Assembly (NCBI GenBank): GCA_002347025.1
Contig: DEAE01000024.1
Span: forward strand, 403,852-467,851
DNA length: 64,000 nt
Direction of reading: 5' to 3'
DNA from: Acidobacteria bacterium UBA2990
GTDB lineage: Bacteria; Acidobacteriota; Vicinamibacteria; Vicinamibacterales; UBA8438
Part shown: positions 52,793 to 61,539 of the stretch, piece after piece
How positions within the stretch are numbered: the stretch's first letter is position 1
How the letters are laid out: each line of letters opens with the position of its first letter
Position numbers and translations under genes: made by a program
Notes under the pieces: model-generated
Databases searched by the model: none
What the model was told of the DNA's origin: nothing
What the model saw: only the letters and a program-made list of their open reading frames with translations

Positions 52793-53869
52793 TTAACTTT
52801 GAGAGATATGTTGGATGCCTTCCTGCAGGAAGGCATCGACTCTGGCCTGCGCGTTCTGGCGAATGTTCACATAGTAGAAGGCGTAATCGTAGATGTGGTA
52901 ATTGTCCCGTCCTAGGGGCATCAATGAGTAACGGTCTGACCGAATTTCTGAGATATAGAGTAGGCCTTCACGGCACTGTGCATCCACGACTCCTGGTTCA
53001 TGTGTCTCGGCTTTCCTGAAATTCACAGCTCCTAGGTTGGCAGCATGGTCGGCGTGTGCCCCATCAACCTTCCATGTTAGGGGGTTGACACAAATATCGC
53101 CTGCCGAGTCGAAGAGCGAGCCTGTAGGAGACCTCACGGTGTTCCAGCTAACCTGGCACCTGGTCTGGGTAGGTGTCTTACACACCGCTAGGCCGTTGCT
53201 TCCGTCAATTGCAAATCCGATCGGGTAAGCGACTACCAATCGATTTTCCAGTTCTGTTCCGATGATTTCATTTGCCAGTAGCTTGTCAATGTGATGAGCG
53301 CCTTGGCTGTGGGCCGCGATAAGGAATGGCCGGCCGGTATTGAACTGTGAGATGAAGTGATGGAATGCTGCCACGATGTCTTCGTAGGCAAGAGCCAGGG
53401 CTTGAGAGCCGCTTATGCTTTCAGTAAAAAACGCTGCCAATGTGGCCTGCCGGTATCGTGGAGCGTAAACCCGGCAGCAGCTGTTGAAGGCACCAGCTTG
53501 GCTTTGAATCACTAGTTCGTCGGTCCGTCGATTGGTCCTTTCATCGTCGAGTGGTTGATTCCAGGCATCAGGAGAAAGGTATGTCGTGGGGTGGACGAAG
53601 AATACGTCTGCCTGGGCGCTACTCTGGAGATCTGTTGCGCCAGTCGGTAGGTGGTCAGCCCAGTCTTCACGGTCGGGCAGTGCAGCCCAGTGATCGGGAT
53701 TGCGGTAGTTTGGCTGAATTGGGGTAGAGCCGTCGCCGAACTCGTGATCTGGATGAATCACTATTTTCATCAGTCCCACTTGAAGTTCGCTATGAAATGC
53801 GAGGGTCAGACCCAGAGCGGACACCACAACAGCAGCACTCATGAAATACAGCTTTTTTTTGAGGTTCAT
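52793..53869 (-). CDS. DUF3089 alpha/beta-hydrolase-like protein
   Basis: About 358 residues. N-terminal membrane anchor (LYFMSAAVVVSALGLTLAF), then DUF3089: DVFFVHPTTYLSPDAWNQP, FNSCCRVYAPRYRQATL and AAHSQGAHHIDKLL, the nucleophile-elbow-like serine. DUF3089 proteins belong to the lipase/hydrolase superfamily; the substrate is unknown. The ATG at 53869 overlaps the dihydroorotase stop (ATGA), so it is translationally coupled. The frame is open to 54004 but the anchor starts here. Confidence 0.82.
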   Translation of the reverse strand: MNLKKKLYFMSAAVVVSALGLTLAFHSELQVGLMKIVIHPDHEFGDGSTPIQPNYRNPDHWAALPDREDWADHLPTGATDLQSSAQADVFFVHPTTYLSPDAWNQPLDDERTNRRTDELVIQSQAGAFNSCCRVYAPRYRQATLAAFFTESISGSQALALAYEDIVAAFHHFISQFNTGRPFLIAAHSQGAHHIDKLLANEIIGTELENRLVVAYPIGFAIDGSNGLAVCKTPTQTRCQVSWNTVRSPTGSLFDSAGDICVNPLTWKVDGAHADHAANLGAVNFRKAETHEPGVVDAQCREGLLYISEIRSDRYSLMPLGRDNYHIYDYAFYYVNIRQNAQARVDAFLQEGIQHISQS

Positions 53870-55188
53870 GGCCGTGTGAACTCGAGGGCACGTCCCCAGG
53901 CTCCTGGCAGGAAATTCCCTTCTTGGTAGCAAAGTTCGCCGTTCACCCAGGTCATGCGGACGCTCGACCCAAAGACGACGTCGTCGAATGGACTCCAGCC
54001 GCACTTCGAATGGATTGGCTGGTTACGGGTCGAAGTAGATGGGTCAACCAGCACTAGGTCTGCCCAGTAGCCTTCACGGATGAAACCCCGGTCACGAATT
54101 CCGAACAGTCTGGCTGGGGCGTGGGCAACCTTCTCGACGATTGTTTCGACGGTGAACCTCCCCGCTCGTACATGTTCGAATAGGGTGAGTAATGCATGTT
54201 GGACTAGTGGCAGGCCTGCTGGGGACTTGAGATAGGGTTTCGCTTTCTCGTCCAGTGTGTGCGGGGCGTGGTCTGTAGCGATTACGTCGATCCTCCCATC
54301 ATTAACCGCAGCCCAAAGCGCTTGTTGGTCGATGACGGACTTGATAGCCGGGTTGCACTTGATGTGGGCTCCTAGAGATGGGTAGAAAGAGTCGTTAAAG
54401 AAAAGGTGGTGGACGCAGGCCTCTGCTGTAATCCGCTTTTTATCTATGGGTCCCGCGTCAAACAGCGCTAGTTCCCTCTCGGTTGTGATATGTAGCACGT
54501 GCAGTCTGGCATCGTGACGGCGGGCTAGTTCGACTGCGAGACTGGAGGATCGATAACAGGCCTCCACTGATCGAATTGTTGGGTGTTCAGAAAATGGGAT
54601 CATATCGCCGTATTTGGCGTGGGCAGAGGCCTCATTCTTAAGGATGGTCGGTGTGTGCTCGCAGTGAGTCGCCACGATCAGTGGCGAGCAGCTGAAGATG
54701 CCGTCGAGTGTCTTTTCGCTGTCGACGAGCATGTTGCCGGTGCTTGAGCCCATGAAGACCTTGATGCCACAGGCGAGTTGTTGGTCGACTGATTTAACGG
54801 ACTCCAAATTATTATTGGTCGCTCCGAAATAAAAACCGTAGTTTGCCATTGATCGGGCTGCTGCTCTGCCATGTTTGTCCTGGAGAGCTTCCGGCGTGAT
54901 GGTTTGGGGGTTGCAGTTTGGCATTTCGAGATAACTTGTTATCCCTCCCGCAACAGCTGCCCGGGATTCTGTTCCGATTGTCGCCTTGTGTTCGAAGCCT
55001 GGTTCGCGGAAGTGAACCTGATCGTCGATCATGCCAGGGAGTAGGTAGGCACCTTTAGCATCTATGACTTTCGCACCGGTTCCTGCAGCGGTGTTGATGC
55101 CAGACAGCCGAGCCTTAGTTATCGAGAGGTCCCCTTCGATGACTTTGCCTTCGTTGACGATACGTGCGTTGACGATCTGATAGGTCAC
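53866..55188 (-). CDS. pyrC: dihydroorotase
   Basis: A 440-residue amidohydrolase. It interconverts carbamoyl-aspartate and dihydroorotate in pyrimidine synthesis. Seen: DDQVHFREPGFEHKA (H-x-R metal and substrate site), LEMPNCNP, GIKVFMGSSTGNM (lysine that would be carboxylated), HCEH, LHVLHIT and ATDHAPHTLDEKAKP (metal D). The family also includes hydantoinase and allantoinase, so the name is inferred from motif matches. It overlaps the TlpA-like and DUF3089 genes by 4 nt each, which makes a three-gene operon. Confidence 0.85.
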   Translation of the reverse strand: MTYQIVNARIVNEGKVIEGDLSITKARLSGINTAAGTGAKVIDAKGAYLLPGMIDDQVHFREPGFEHKATIGTESRAAVAGGITSYLEMPNCNPQTITPEALQDKHGRAAARSMANYGFYFGATNNNLESVKSVDQQLACGIKVFMGSSTGNMLVDSEKTLDGIFSCSPLIVATHCEHTPTILKNEASAHAKYGDMIPFSEHPTIRSVEACYRSSSLAVELARRHDARLHVLHITTERELALFDAGPIDKKRITAEACVHHLFFNDSFYPSLGAHIKCNPAIKSVIDQQALWAAVNDGRIDVIATDHAPHTLDEKAKPYLKSPAGLPLVQHALLTLFEHVRAGRFTVETIVEKVAHAPARLFGIRDRGFIREGYWADLVLVDPSTSTRNQPIHSKCGWSPFDDVVFGSSVRMTWVNGELCYQEGNFLPGAWGRALEFTRP

Positions 55189-56060
55189 TGGGTTAGCTTA
55201 CGTTGGAGGGTTGCAGAACTGACGTTGTATGTTCTGACACCTAGGGAGGATGACGTTGTGCGGGGTATCTGTTCATCAAGGAGTTCATCGATCTCAGCCG
55301 CAATTTCTTCTTGGCGTACTAGGCCGATATGCTTGGCCGCAATGCGGCCATCGCGGTCGATCAACCAGGTTGTCGGTAAAATATTAATTATGCCGAATTG
55401 CGACTGACTCTCGGTTGTGTCGGCTAGCGCGATTCGGTAATTGACTGGTTGACTTTGGAGGAATGGGCGAACTGTCGACCAACCAGGCTCATCCAGTGAC
55501 ACACCGAGAACCTGGAAGCCTTCCTCACCCCAAGTCTCCTGGAAGTCGACGAACCAAGGCATTTCCGCTCGACAGGGGAGACACCATGTGGCCCAGAAAT
55601 TTAGGAGAAGGACTTGGTCTGTGTAATCTTGTAGTTCAGCGTTATCGCCTTCTAAATCCGGTAGTGAAAAATTTGGTGCAGTCTCTCGCTGTTCCATCGG
55701 AATCAATCCAGATTGACGCTGGGGTCGATCGGGGGATGAGGCTTCGCCAAGGCCTGCTGAGCTGTTGCCAGCACTCGCTTTGTCAATTGGGCCAGTGGGC
55801 GATCCTGGGCGAGCGATACTAGGTTCTTCGTTCGGGTCTGTTGAGGGGAACGGTTCAGTTGTGAAGAGAAGCACGCCGAGCCATACCACGACTGCAGATG
55901 AGACCAGTAAGGTTCCTATGGGTCGACCTTGTTTATGAGAAACGTTTAGCGAGGTTGGCATGCTTCTTCTCTGGGGAACATCTGGCTGTTCTTCTGAATT
56001 GTCTGGAACACCCCGTTGGTCAGGTTCAAGCTCAGGGTAGCCGTGCCTTGCCATAGTCAA
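55185..56060 (-). CDS. TlpA/ResA-like membrane-anchored thiol-disulfide oxidoreductase
   Basis: A 291-residue protein: cytoplasmic N-terminus, a membrane helix (TLLVSSAVVVWLGVLLFTT), a low-complexity linker, then a thioredoxin fold with APNFSLPDLEGDNAELQDY and active site WATWCLPCRAEMPWF (C-x2-C), plus LDEPGWSTVRPFL. It would reduce disulfides outside the membrane, as in cytochrome c maturation. It is first in the operon with dihydroorotase and DUF3089, an unusual partner set. Confidence 0.88.
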   Translation of the reverse strand: MTMARHGYPELEPDQRGVPDNSEEQPDVPQRRSMPTSLNVSHKQGRPIGTLLVSSAVVVWLGVLLFTTEPFPSTDPNEEPSIARPGSPTGPIDKASAGNSSAGLGEASSPDRPQRQSGLIPMEQRETAPNFSLPDLEGDNAELQDYTDQVLLLNFWATWCLPCRAEMPWFVDFQETWGEEGFQVLGVSLDEPGWSTVRPFLQSQPVNYRIALADTTESQSQFGIINILPTTWLIDRDGRIAAKHIGLVRQEEIAAEIDELLDEQIPRTTSSSLGVRTYNVSSATLQRKLTQ

Positions 56061-56503
56061 ACCAGTATCCCATTATTTGCTGCGTCCGCTGGTTCTGGTC
56101 AAGGCTTCGGCATAGCCGCCGAGAATTTTGACCCTGGCCAGACTCCATCCTAGCTGATATCAGCGGGTTTCCCCTAGCAAGACGCACCTACAGCAATATA
56201 GACCCTAAATTGTCTATCCGCTATCTGGACTTGTTTTACCGGTGTAATCCCACGACCTTAGGATGAGGGTTTCTACTGCGATCCAGTTCGGTTTGGAGGC
56301 TGCCTGGTTGGGAGTGTTGTCAGCAAGAGTGGTCTACTGGTGTGGAAGGATGTGACCGGGTTCGGTATGCGCAATCTCTTAGCGGCAGTGATATGCTGGC
56401 CGTAGAGTAAGTGTTGGCACATGGGTGTTGTAGGTAGATATTGTAGAGAAGCTCGATTCGGTATCTCCTCCGACTTTCTACCTGCGGCTTGAGGGAGAGT
56501 GAA
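56061..56503. other. intergenic, no gene seen
   Basis: About 440 bases between divergent tlpA-like and msrB genes. It holds both promoters. No small RNA, riboswitch or repeat is recognised. Confidence 0.4.
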
Positions 56504-56932
56504 TTGGTCCAGCCTAAGCCCGTCTTAGAGAAGCCTTCGGGGTATTGGCGCAAGCTTCTGAGGGACGAGGAGTATGTTGTGTTGTTTAAGGAAGGGACTG
56601 AGCCGCCTGGATCGAGTGGTCTGAACCAGGAAAAGCGTAAGGGAACTTTCGTGTGCGCTGCCTGCTACCAGCCGCTCTTTGAATCGTCCAGCAAGTATGA
56701 GAGCGGTACTGGCTGGCCGAGTTTTTACACTCCAATTGAAGGTAGCCTTGGAACTTCCCGAGATTTTAAGCTGCTTCTACCACGGACAGAATATCACTGC
56801 ACCCGATGCGGTGGTCACCAAGGGCATGTGTTTCCAGATGGGCCTGAGCCTACCGGAGAGCGGTATTGCAACAATGGTGTTGCACTGCGATTTGTTCCAG
56901 AGGGTGAGCCCCTTCCCGAACTGCGGTCGTAG
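56504..56932 (+). CDS. msrB: peptide methionine-R-sulfoxide reductase MsrB
   Basis: About 142 residues. It reduces methionine-R-sulfoxide in proteins. Zinc cysteines CAAC and CTRC, and the motifs GTGWPSFYTPI, GGHQGHVFPDGP and ERYCNNGVALRF with the catalytic cysteine (not selenocysteine here) are all present. The TTG at 56504 follows GAGGGAG at 6-7 nt; the frame is open from TTG 56489. It is cytoplasmic, with no signal peptide. Confidence 0.93.
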   Translation: MVQPKPVLEKPSGYWRKLLRDEEYVVLFKEGTEPPGSSGLNQEKRKGTFVCAACYQPLFESSSKYESGTGWPSFYTPIEGSLGTSRDFKLLLPRTEYHCTRCGGHQGHVFPDGPEPTGERYCNNGVALRFVPEGEPLPELRS

Positions 56933-57092
56933 CTGGGCTGCGTTAGTGTGGTTGCCGCACTCTTGTTAGTGGTGATGGGAGTCAGTTAGCCCAAAGGTCA
57001 GAGAATAGGGTTCGGTCGTCACGAATCCATCTAGACTTAGTGAAGAAATCACAGCACTATGGGCTTGAGGGATGTTCTAGGTCCGAGCTAAC

Positions 57093-57188
57093 ATGGTCAT
57101 GGACCTAATGAATCGTCTTTCGCTCTGCCCATCGCCGGTTTTGGTTCGTGGACCCGTAGTAGTTGTAGCGTCGACGGCAATCGGATGA
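57093..57188 (+). CDS. branched-chain amino-acid leader peptide of the ilv operon
   Basis: A 31-codon frame, too short for usual gene calling. It reads MVMDLMNRLSLCPSPVLVRG, then PVVVVASTAIG and a TGA. Six valine codons, four of them consecutive (GTA GTA GTT GTA, 57156-57167), plus leucine and isoleucine make it sensitive to branched-chain aminoacyl-tRNA. The stop codon lies inside the antiterminator strand, as attenuation requires. ATGs at 57099 and 57108 are alternative starts; no strong ribosome site is seen. Confidence 0.75.
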   Translation: MVMDLMNRLSLCPSPVLVRGPVVVVASTAIG

Positions 57189-57229
57189 TGTAACCAAAAC
57201 GCCAGACGATACTAATGGGCCATCATCCG
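57182..57229 (+). promoter_or_regulatory. antiterminator of the ilv attenuator
   Basis: CGGATGATG (57182-57190, containing the leader TGA) pairs perfectly with CATCATCCG (57221-57229), which is also the 5' arm of the terminator. The two pairings exclude each other. A further 9-bp pairing, GTTTTGGTT (57138-57146) with AACCAAAAC (57192-57200), encloses the valine codons. Confidence 0.75.
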
Positions 57230-57253
57230 CAATAGGGATGGTGGCTTTTTTTT
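57219..57253 (+). terminator. intrinsic terminator of the ilv attenuator
   Basis: GCCATCATCC (57219-57228), 7-nt loop, GGATGGTGGC (57236-57245), a 10-bp stem with one G-U pair, followed at once by eight T. It ends 17 nt before the ilvD ATG. It forms when the ribosome reaches the leader stop codon. Confidence 0.85.
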
Positions 57254-57270
57254 CAGGATCACTCAGGACA

Positions 57271-58950
57271 ATGACTGATACAACAGGAAAGACACGGAGT
57301 GGGGGTATCACGGATGGTCCGTCTCGGGCACCTGCCAGGGCTATGTTGAAGGCTGTTGGGTTTGACGATAATGCCCTCGGAAAGCCGATCATTGGGGTGG
57401 CTAACACCTGGATCGAGATCGGCCCGTGTAATTTCCATCTCCGGCAACTAGGTGAGCGCATTAAAGAGGGTATTCGTGCGGCCGGTGGGACTCCTATGGA
57501 GTTCAACACGGTGTCGATTTCTGATGGAATAACGATGGGAAGCGACGGCATGAGGGCGTCGCTGATTAGCCGTGAAGTGATCGCCGATTCGATAGAGCTC
57601 GTTGCCCGAGGGAATTTATTCGATGGGATCGTGGTATTGGTGGGTTGTGACAAGACCATTCCGGGCGGGGTCATGGCTTTGGCTCGACTCGATATTCCAG
57701 GTTTGGTGCTCTACGGTGGCTCGATCGCTCCGGGAAAATGGGAAGGACGCGACGTAACGATTCAGGATGTGTTCGAAGCGGTTGGGGCCCACGCAGCTGG
57801 CAATCTAACAGATGCTCAGCTTAAAGAATTGGAAGACAAGGCATGTCCTGGAGCTGGTGCATGTGGCGGCCAGTTCACGGCCAACACAATGGCGACCGTC
57901 TGTGAGCTCATTGGTATCTCACCAATGGGTTTCAATGCTGTACCCGCGTTAGAGAACCAGAAAGATGAGGTGGCTCACTCATCCGGACAGCTCATCATGG
58001 AATTAGTCAGAGGAGCTGTGTGTCCCCGCCAGATAATAACAAGGAAGGCCTTGGAGAACGGTATAGCGTCAGTGGCGGCAACCGGAGGGTCAACCAACGC
58101 TGTCCTGCACCTGCTGGCGATTGCGCGTGAAGCTGGTGTGGAGTTAACAATCGACGATTTCGACACAATTTGTAATCGGACGCCACTGCTAGCCGACCTG
58201 AAGCCAGGAGGACGTTTTGTAGCTACAGATTTTTATCGAGCTGGAGGTACTCGATTATTAGCTCAGCGTCTTCAGCAGGTAGGGGCCTTACATGCCGATC
58301 AACCTACGGTCACCGGCCGTGCTATAGGGGAGGAGGCGTCCACAGCTTCGGAATCTGTTGGCCAAGAGGTGTTGCGGCCGGCGTCAGATCCGATAAAACC
58401 AACAGGCGGTTTGATCGTTTTAAAGGGAAACCTTGCGCCTGAGGGCTGTGTGGTGAAAGTAGCAGGCTACGAGACTAAGAAACACCGCGGTCCTGCTCGA
58501 GTATTTGATAGCGAGGAAGCCGCATTTGCCGAAGTGGAGCGTGGCAGCCTTAAGCCAGGTGATGTTGTGGTCATTCGCTACGAGGGGCCGAAAGGTGGTC
58601 CTGGAATGCGCGAAATGTTGGGTGTGACAGCGGCCATCGTTGGTGCAGGCCTTGGTGATTCAGTTGCGCTTCTGACAGACGGTCGCTTTTCAGGTGCGAC
58701 CAGAGGATTGATGGCAGGTCATGTGGCTCCAGAAGCGGCCCAAGGTGGCCCCATTGCTGCTGTGAGAGATGGTGACATAGTGGTGTTTGATCTCGATGCT
58801 CGCGAGCTGCGGGTTGAACTAGAGGCCGATGAGATCGCTGCTAGGTTGCGGAGCTGGGAGCCCCCAGTCCCACGCTACACCACCGGGGTCATGGCGAAGT
58901 ACAGCCGATTGGTGACGTCGGCGGCTGAGGGCGCAGTAACATCTGCCTAG
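57271..58950 (+). CDS. ilvD: dihydroxy-acid dehydratase
   Basis: About 559 residues. It removes water from 2,3-dihydroxy acids to give the keto acids of valine and isoleucine, using an iron-sulfur cluster. Seen: RAMLKAVGFDDNALGKPIIGVANTW, a cysteine in the GPCNFH segment, VGCDKTIPGGVMALARLDIPG and KACPGAGACGGQFTANTMAT (cluster cysteines), and TDGRFSGATRGLMAGHVAPEA near the C-terminus. I use ATG 57271; the frame is open from 57238, inside the terminator. First gene of ilvD-ilvB-ilvN-ilvC. Confidence 0.95.
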   Translation: MTDTTGKTRSGGITDGPSRAPARAMLKAVGFDDNALGKPIIGVANTWIEIGPCNFHLRQLGERIKEGIRAAGGTPMEFNTVSISDGITMGSDGMRASLISREVIADSIELVARGNLFDGIVVLVGCDKTIPGGVMALARLDIPGLVLYGGSIAPGKWEGRDVTIQDVFEAVGAHAAGNLTDAQLKELEDKACPGAGACGGQFTANTMATVCELIGISPMGFNAVPALENQKDEVAHSSGQLIMELVRGAVCPRQIITRKALENGIASVAATGGSTNAVLHLLAIAREAGVELTIDDFDTICNRTPLLADLKPGGRFVATDFYRAGGTRLLAQRLQQVGALHADQPTVTGRAIGEEASTASESVGQEVLRPASDPIKPTGGLIVLKGNLAPEGCVVKVAGYETKKHRGPARVFDSEEAAFAEVERGSLKPGDVVVIRYEGPKGGPGMREMLGVTAAIVGAGLGDSVALLTDGRFSGATRGLMAGHVAPEAAQGGPIAAVRDGDIVVFDLDARELRVELEADEIAARLRSWEPPVPRYTTGVMAKYSRLVTSAAEGAVTSA

Positions 58951-59104
58951 ATTGACGTGTAGAGATCGTCTGAGAATGTGTTGAGATCTATGGCGGATGG
59001 CGCTGATGCACAGTTGCTGGTCTCTGGATTCGTAAATATTGTCTAGAGGTCGAGGTGAAAGAGATTTTGAGTCGCAAAGGGGCGCCGATCCGGCGATCAG
59101 TGTG

Positions 59105-60823
59105 ATGGGAAATATAAGAACCGGCGCACAGATTCTATGGGAGTCTTTGGTGCGCGAAGGGGTGACGACCGTGTTCGGGTATCCGGGAGGGGCAATTCTG
59201 CCAGCTTACGACGCCATGCTCGAATATCCGATTCGACACGTTTTGGTTAGGCATGAGCAGGGCGCTACCCACATGGCAGATGGGTTTGCGCGAGCTAGCG
59301 GCGAAGTGGGAGTAGCGGTGGCTACTTCCGGGCCCGGGGCGACAAATATGGTGACCGGTATCGCTACGGCGATGCTTGATTCATCTCCGGTCGTTTGTAT
59401 TACTGGGCAGGTCGGGAGCAAGCTGATTGGGTCGGATGCGTTTCAAGAGACCGACGTGACAGGTGTCACCCTGCCAATCACTAAGCACAACTACTTGGTG
59501 TCAAAGTGCTCAGATTTGGCGTCCACGATTCACGAAGCGTTTTATGTGGCTCGGTCCGGCCGTCCTGGTCCAGTCTTGGTCGATATCACGAAAGACGCTC
59601 AACAATCGTCCTGCGAGTTCGTTTGGGATGACACACCCGTGCAGTTACCAGGCTATCGACCTGAATTGAGGGCCTCTGAGGCTGAGTATCAGCGGGCGAT
59701 GGAACTGATCAACAGTGCAAAAAGACCTGTCATCTTTGCTGGACACGGCGTGATGCTGTCAGGCGCCATGGACCTTGTCCGTGAATTTGCTGAGCGAGCC
59801 AACATTCCCATTGCTATGACGTTACTAGGGATTGGCTCGTTTCCGGCGCTGCATCCGCTAAATCTCGGGATGATGGGGATGCACGGTGAGGCCTGGGTTA
59901 ACCAGGCTATCCAAGAAGCCGACCTCCTATTAGCTTTTGGTATGCGCTTCGATGACCGGGTTACTGGAAATGTCAAGACCTATGCTCCTAACGCCCGCAA
60001 GATTCATATCGACATCGACCCGGCAGAGTTCAATAAGAACGTGCTTGTGGATGTTACGCTCGCTGGGGATCTCTCTAACGTGCTCCGTGACCTCCTGCCC
60101 ACACTTGAGCGAGGGGATCGTGCTGAATGGCTGAGCGCTATTTCTGAGATGAAAGGCGATTCTGCAGTGCGTGACGTGCAGAACCTGCCTGATAGTGGCC
60201 ATTTGTATGCCGCTCATGTCATCAATGACATTTGGCGGATGACTGATGGCAAGGCTGTTGTGGTAACTGATGTGGGCCAACATCAAATGTGGGAGGCGCA
60301 GTACTATCGTCACCAAGACCCTAGGTCCTTGATCACTTCTGGAGGGTTAGGCACCATGGGGTTTGCGCTGCCGGCGGCTATAGGAGCTAAACTTTCGCGT
60401 CCCGATGCAGAAGTGTGGGTGATTGTAGGGGATGGTGGCTTTCAGATGACGATGTGTGAATTAGCGACCATCGCGCAGGAAAAAATAAAGATTAATGTTG
60501 CGATAATTAATAATGGCTATTTGGGGATGGTTCGACAGTGGCAGGAGTTTTTCTACGAACGTCGCTATGCCGCTACTCCTCTCCTGAGTCCAGACTTTGC
60601 GAAGTTGGCCGAGGCGTTTGGATTGCGGAGTGCTTCAGTGTCGAAGAGAGATGAGGTTGAACCAACGATCGAAATGGCCCGTTCTGAATCTGGGGCTGTG
60701 GTGATCGACTTTAAAGTAGACCAAGAGGATACGGTTTATCCGATGGTACCGGCTGGAGCTGACCTAGACGCGATGATTCGGCGCCCGAGCCTCAGCCCTA
60801 TTGTGGAAACGGCAGATGATTGA
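59105..60823 (+). CDS. ilvB: acetolactate synthase large subunit
   Basis: About 572 residues, thiamine-diphosphate and FAD dependent. It condenses pyruvate with pyruvate or 2-oxobutyrate. Seen: YPGGAILPAYDAM, VRHEQGATHMADGFARASG (catalytic glutamate), GPGATNMVTGIATAMLDS, the FAD domain around DRVTGNVKTY, and the ThDP motif GDGGFQMTMCEL...NNGYLGMVRQ. ATG 59105 is chosen for alignment; no clear ribosome site, and upstream in-frame starts to TTG 59039 exist. It lies about 150 nt after ilvD. Confidence 0.94.
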   Translation: MGNIRTGAQILWESLVREGVTTVFGYPGGAILPAYDAMLEYPIRHVLVRHEQGATHMADGFARASGEVGVAVATSGPGATNMVTGIATAMLDSSPVVCITGQVGSKLIGSDAFQETDVTGVTLPITKHNYLVSKCSDLASTIHEAFYVARSGRPGPVLVDITKDAQQSSCEFVWDDTPVQLPGYRPELRASEAEYQRAMELINSAKRPVIFAGHGVMLSGAMDLVREFAERANIPIAMTLLGIGSFPALHPLNLGMMGMHGEAWVNQAIQEADLLLAFGMRFDDRVTGNVKTYAPNARKIHIDIDPAEFNKNVLVDVTLAGDLSNVLRDLLPTLERGDRAEWLSAISEMKGDSAVRDVQNLPDSGHLYAAHVINDIWRMTDGKAVVVTDVGQHQMWEAQYYRHQDPRSLITSGGLGTMGFALPAAIGAKLSRPDAEVWVIVGDGGFQMTMCELATIAQEKIKINVAIINNGYLGMVRQWQEFFYERRYAATPLLSPDFAKLAEAFGLRSASVSKRDEVEPTIEMARSESGAVVIDFKVDQEDTVYPMVPAGADLDAMIRRPSLSPIVETADD

Positions 60824-60902
60824 GATCAAGATGTCAGCCGAGAAAATTCTAACGCTCAGGTCTTGGGTCCCCTGGAGACTCGCAGCAAATTCTTTTTGAC
60901 TA

Positions 60903-61457
60903 ATGCGGCATACTTTCGTTGTTCTCGTAGAGGATAAGCCAGGGGTGTTGAACCGCGTGGCTTCGTTGTTTCGCCGTCGGGCTTTCAATATCGAATCGCT
61001 CACCGTTGGTCATACCGAGATAGATAGGGTTTCTAGGATGACTATTGTGGTCGATACCGATGTTAACGGTGCTCGGCGATTGGAGGCGAATCTATATAAA
61101 TTGGTGAATGTTTTGAGGGTCACGGACTTGACCAACAAAGCATCTGTGGTTCGCGACCTGACTTTGATTAGGGTGGCTGCGACAAACGAGACCCGAACAC
61201 AGGTAATGCAATTGGTGGACACTTTTCGTAGCCGGGTGGTTGATGTTGCGCCCGATACGTTGATTATTGAGGCGACGGGCACTGAAAATAAGATTGATGG
61301 GTTGCTGGGAGTACTTGAGCCTTACGGTGTGCTTGAGATAGTTAGGACTGGGCGGGTGGCGATGTCCCGAGGTCAACAACATCCGCTGGACTCGCCTGAT
61401 CCTGAAAATGAGGAGATGTCTACAGAGCCAGACGATAACGTTTCTTATTCGGTTTAA
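60903..61457 (+). CDS. ilvN: acetolactate synthase small (regulatory) subunit
   Basis: A 184-residue regulatory subunit. It starts with an ACT domain (FVVLVEDKPGVLNRVASLFRRRAFNIESLTVG), followed by the ALS_ss_C domain (TLIRVAATNETRTQVMQLVDTF, ATGTENKIDGLLGVLEPYGVLEIVRTG). It activates the large subunit and confers valine feedback inhibition. A short acidic C-terminal tail follows. It lies 79 nt after ilvB. Confidence 0.95.
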   Translation: MRHTFVVLVEDKPGVLNRVASLFRRRAFNIESLTVGHTEIDRVSRMTIVVDTDVNGARRLEANLYKLVNVLRVTDLTNKASVVRDLTLIRVAATNETRTQVMQLVDTFRSRVVDVAPDTLIIEATGTENKIDGLLGVLEPYGVLEIVRTGRVAMSRGQQHPLDSPDPENEEMSTEPDDNVSYSV

Positions 61458-61539
61458 TTGATGTAACACATGATGTGTAATTGTGTGTCTTCATCTTGGG
61501 ATAAGCCAGGTACTACAGTAACGACGAGGCAGAATTTGT

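Noticed and set aside
56504..56932. MsrB checked as a second selenoprotein
   Set aside because: The catalytic position is an ordinary cysteine (RYCNNG) and no in-frame TGA interrupts the gene.
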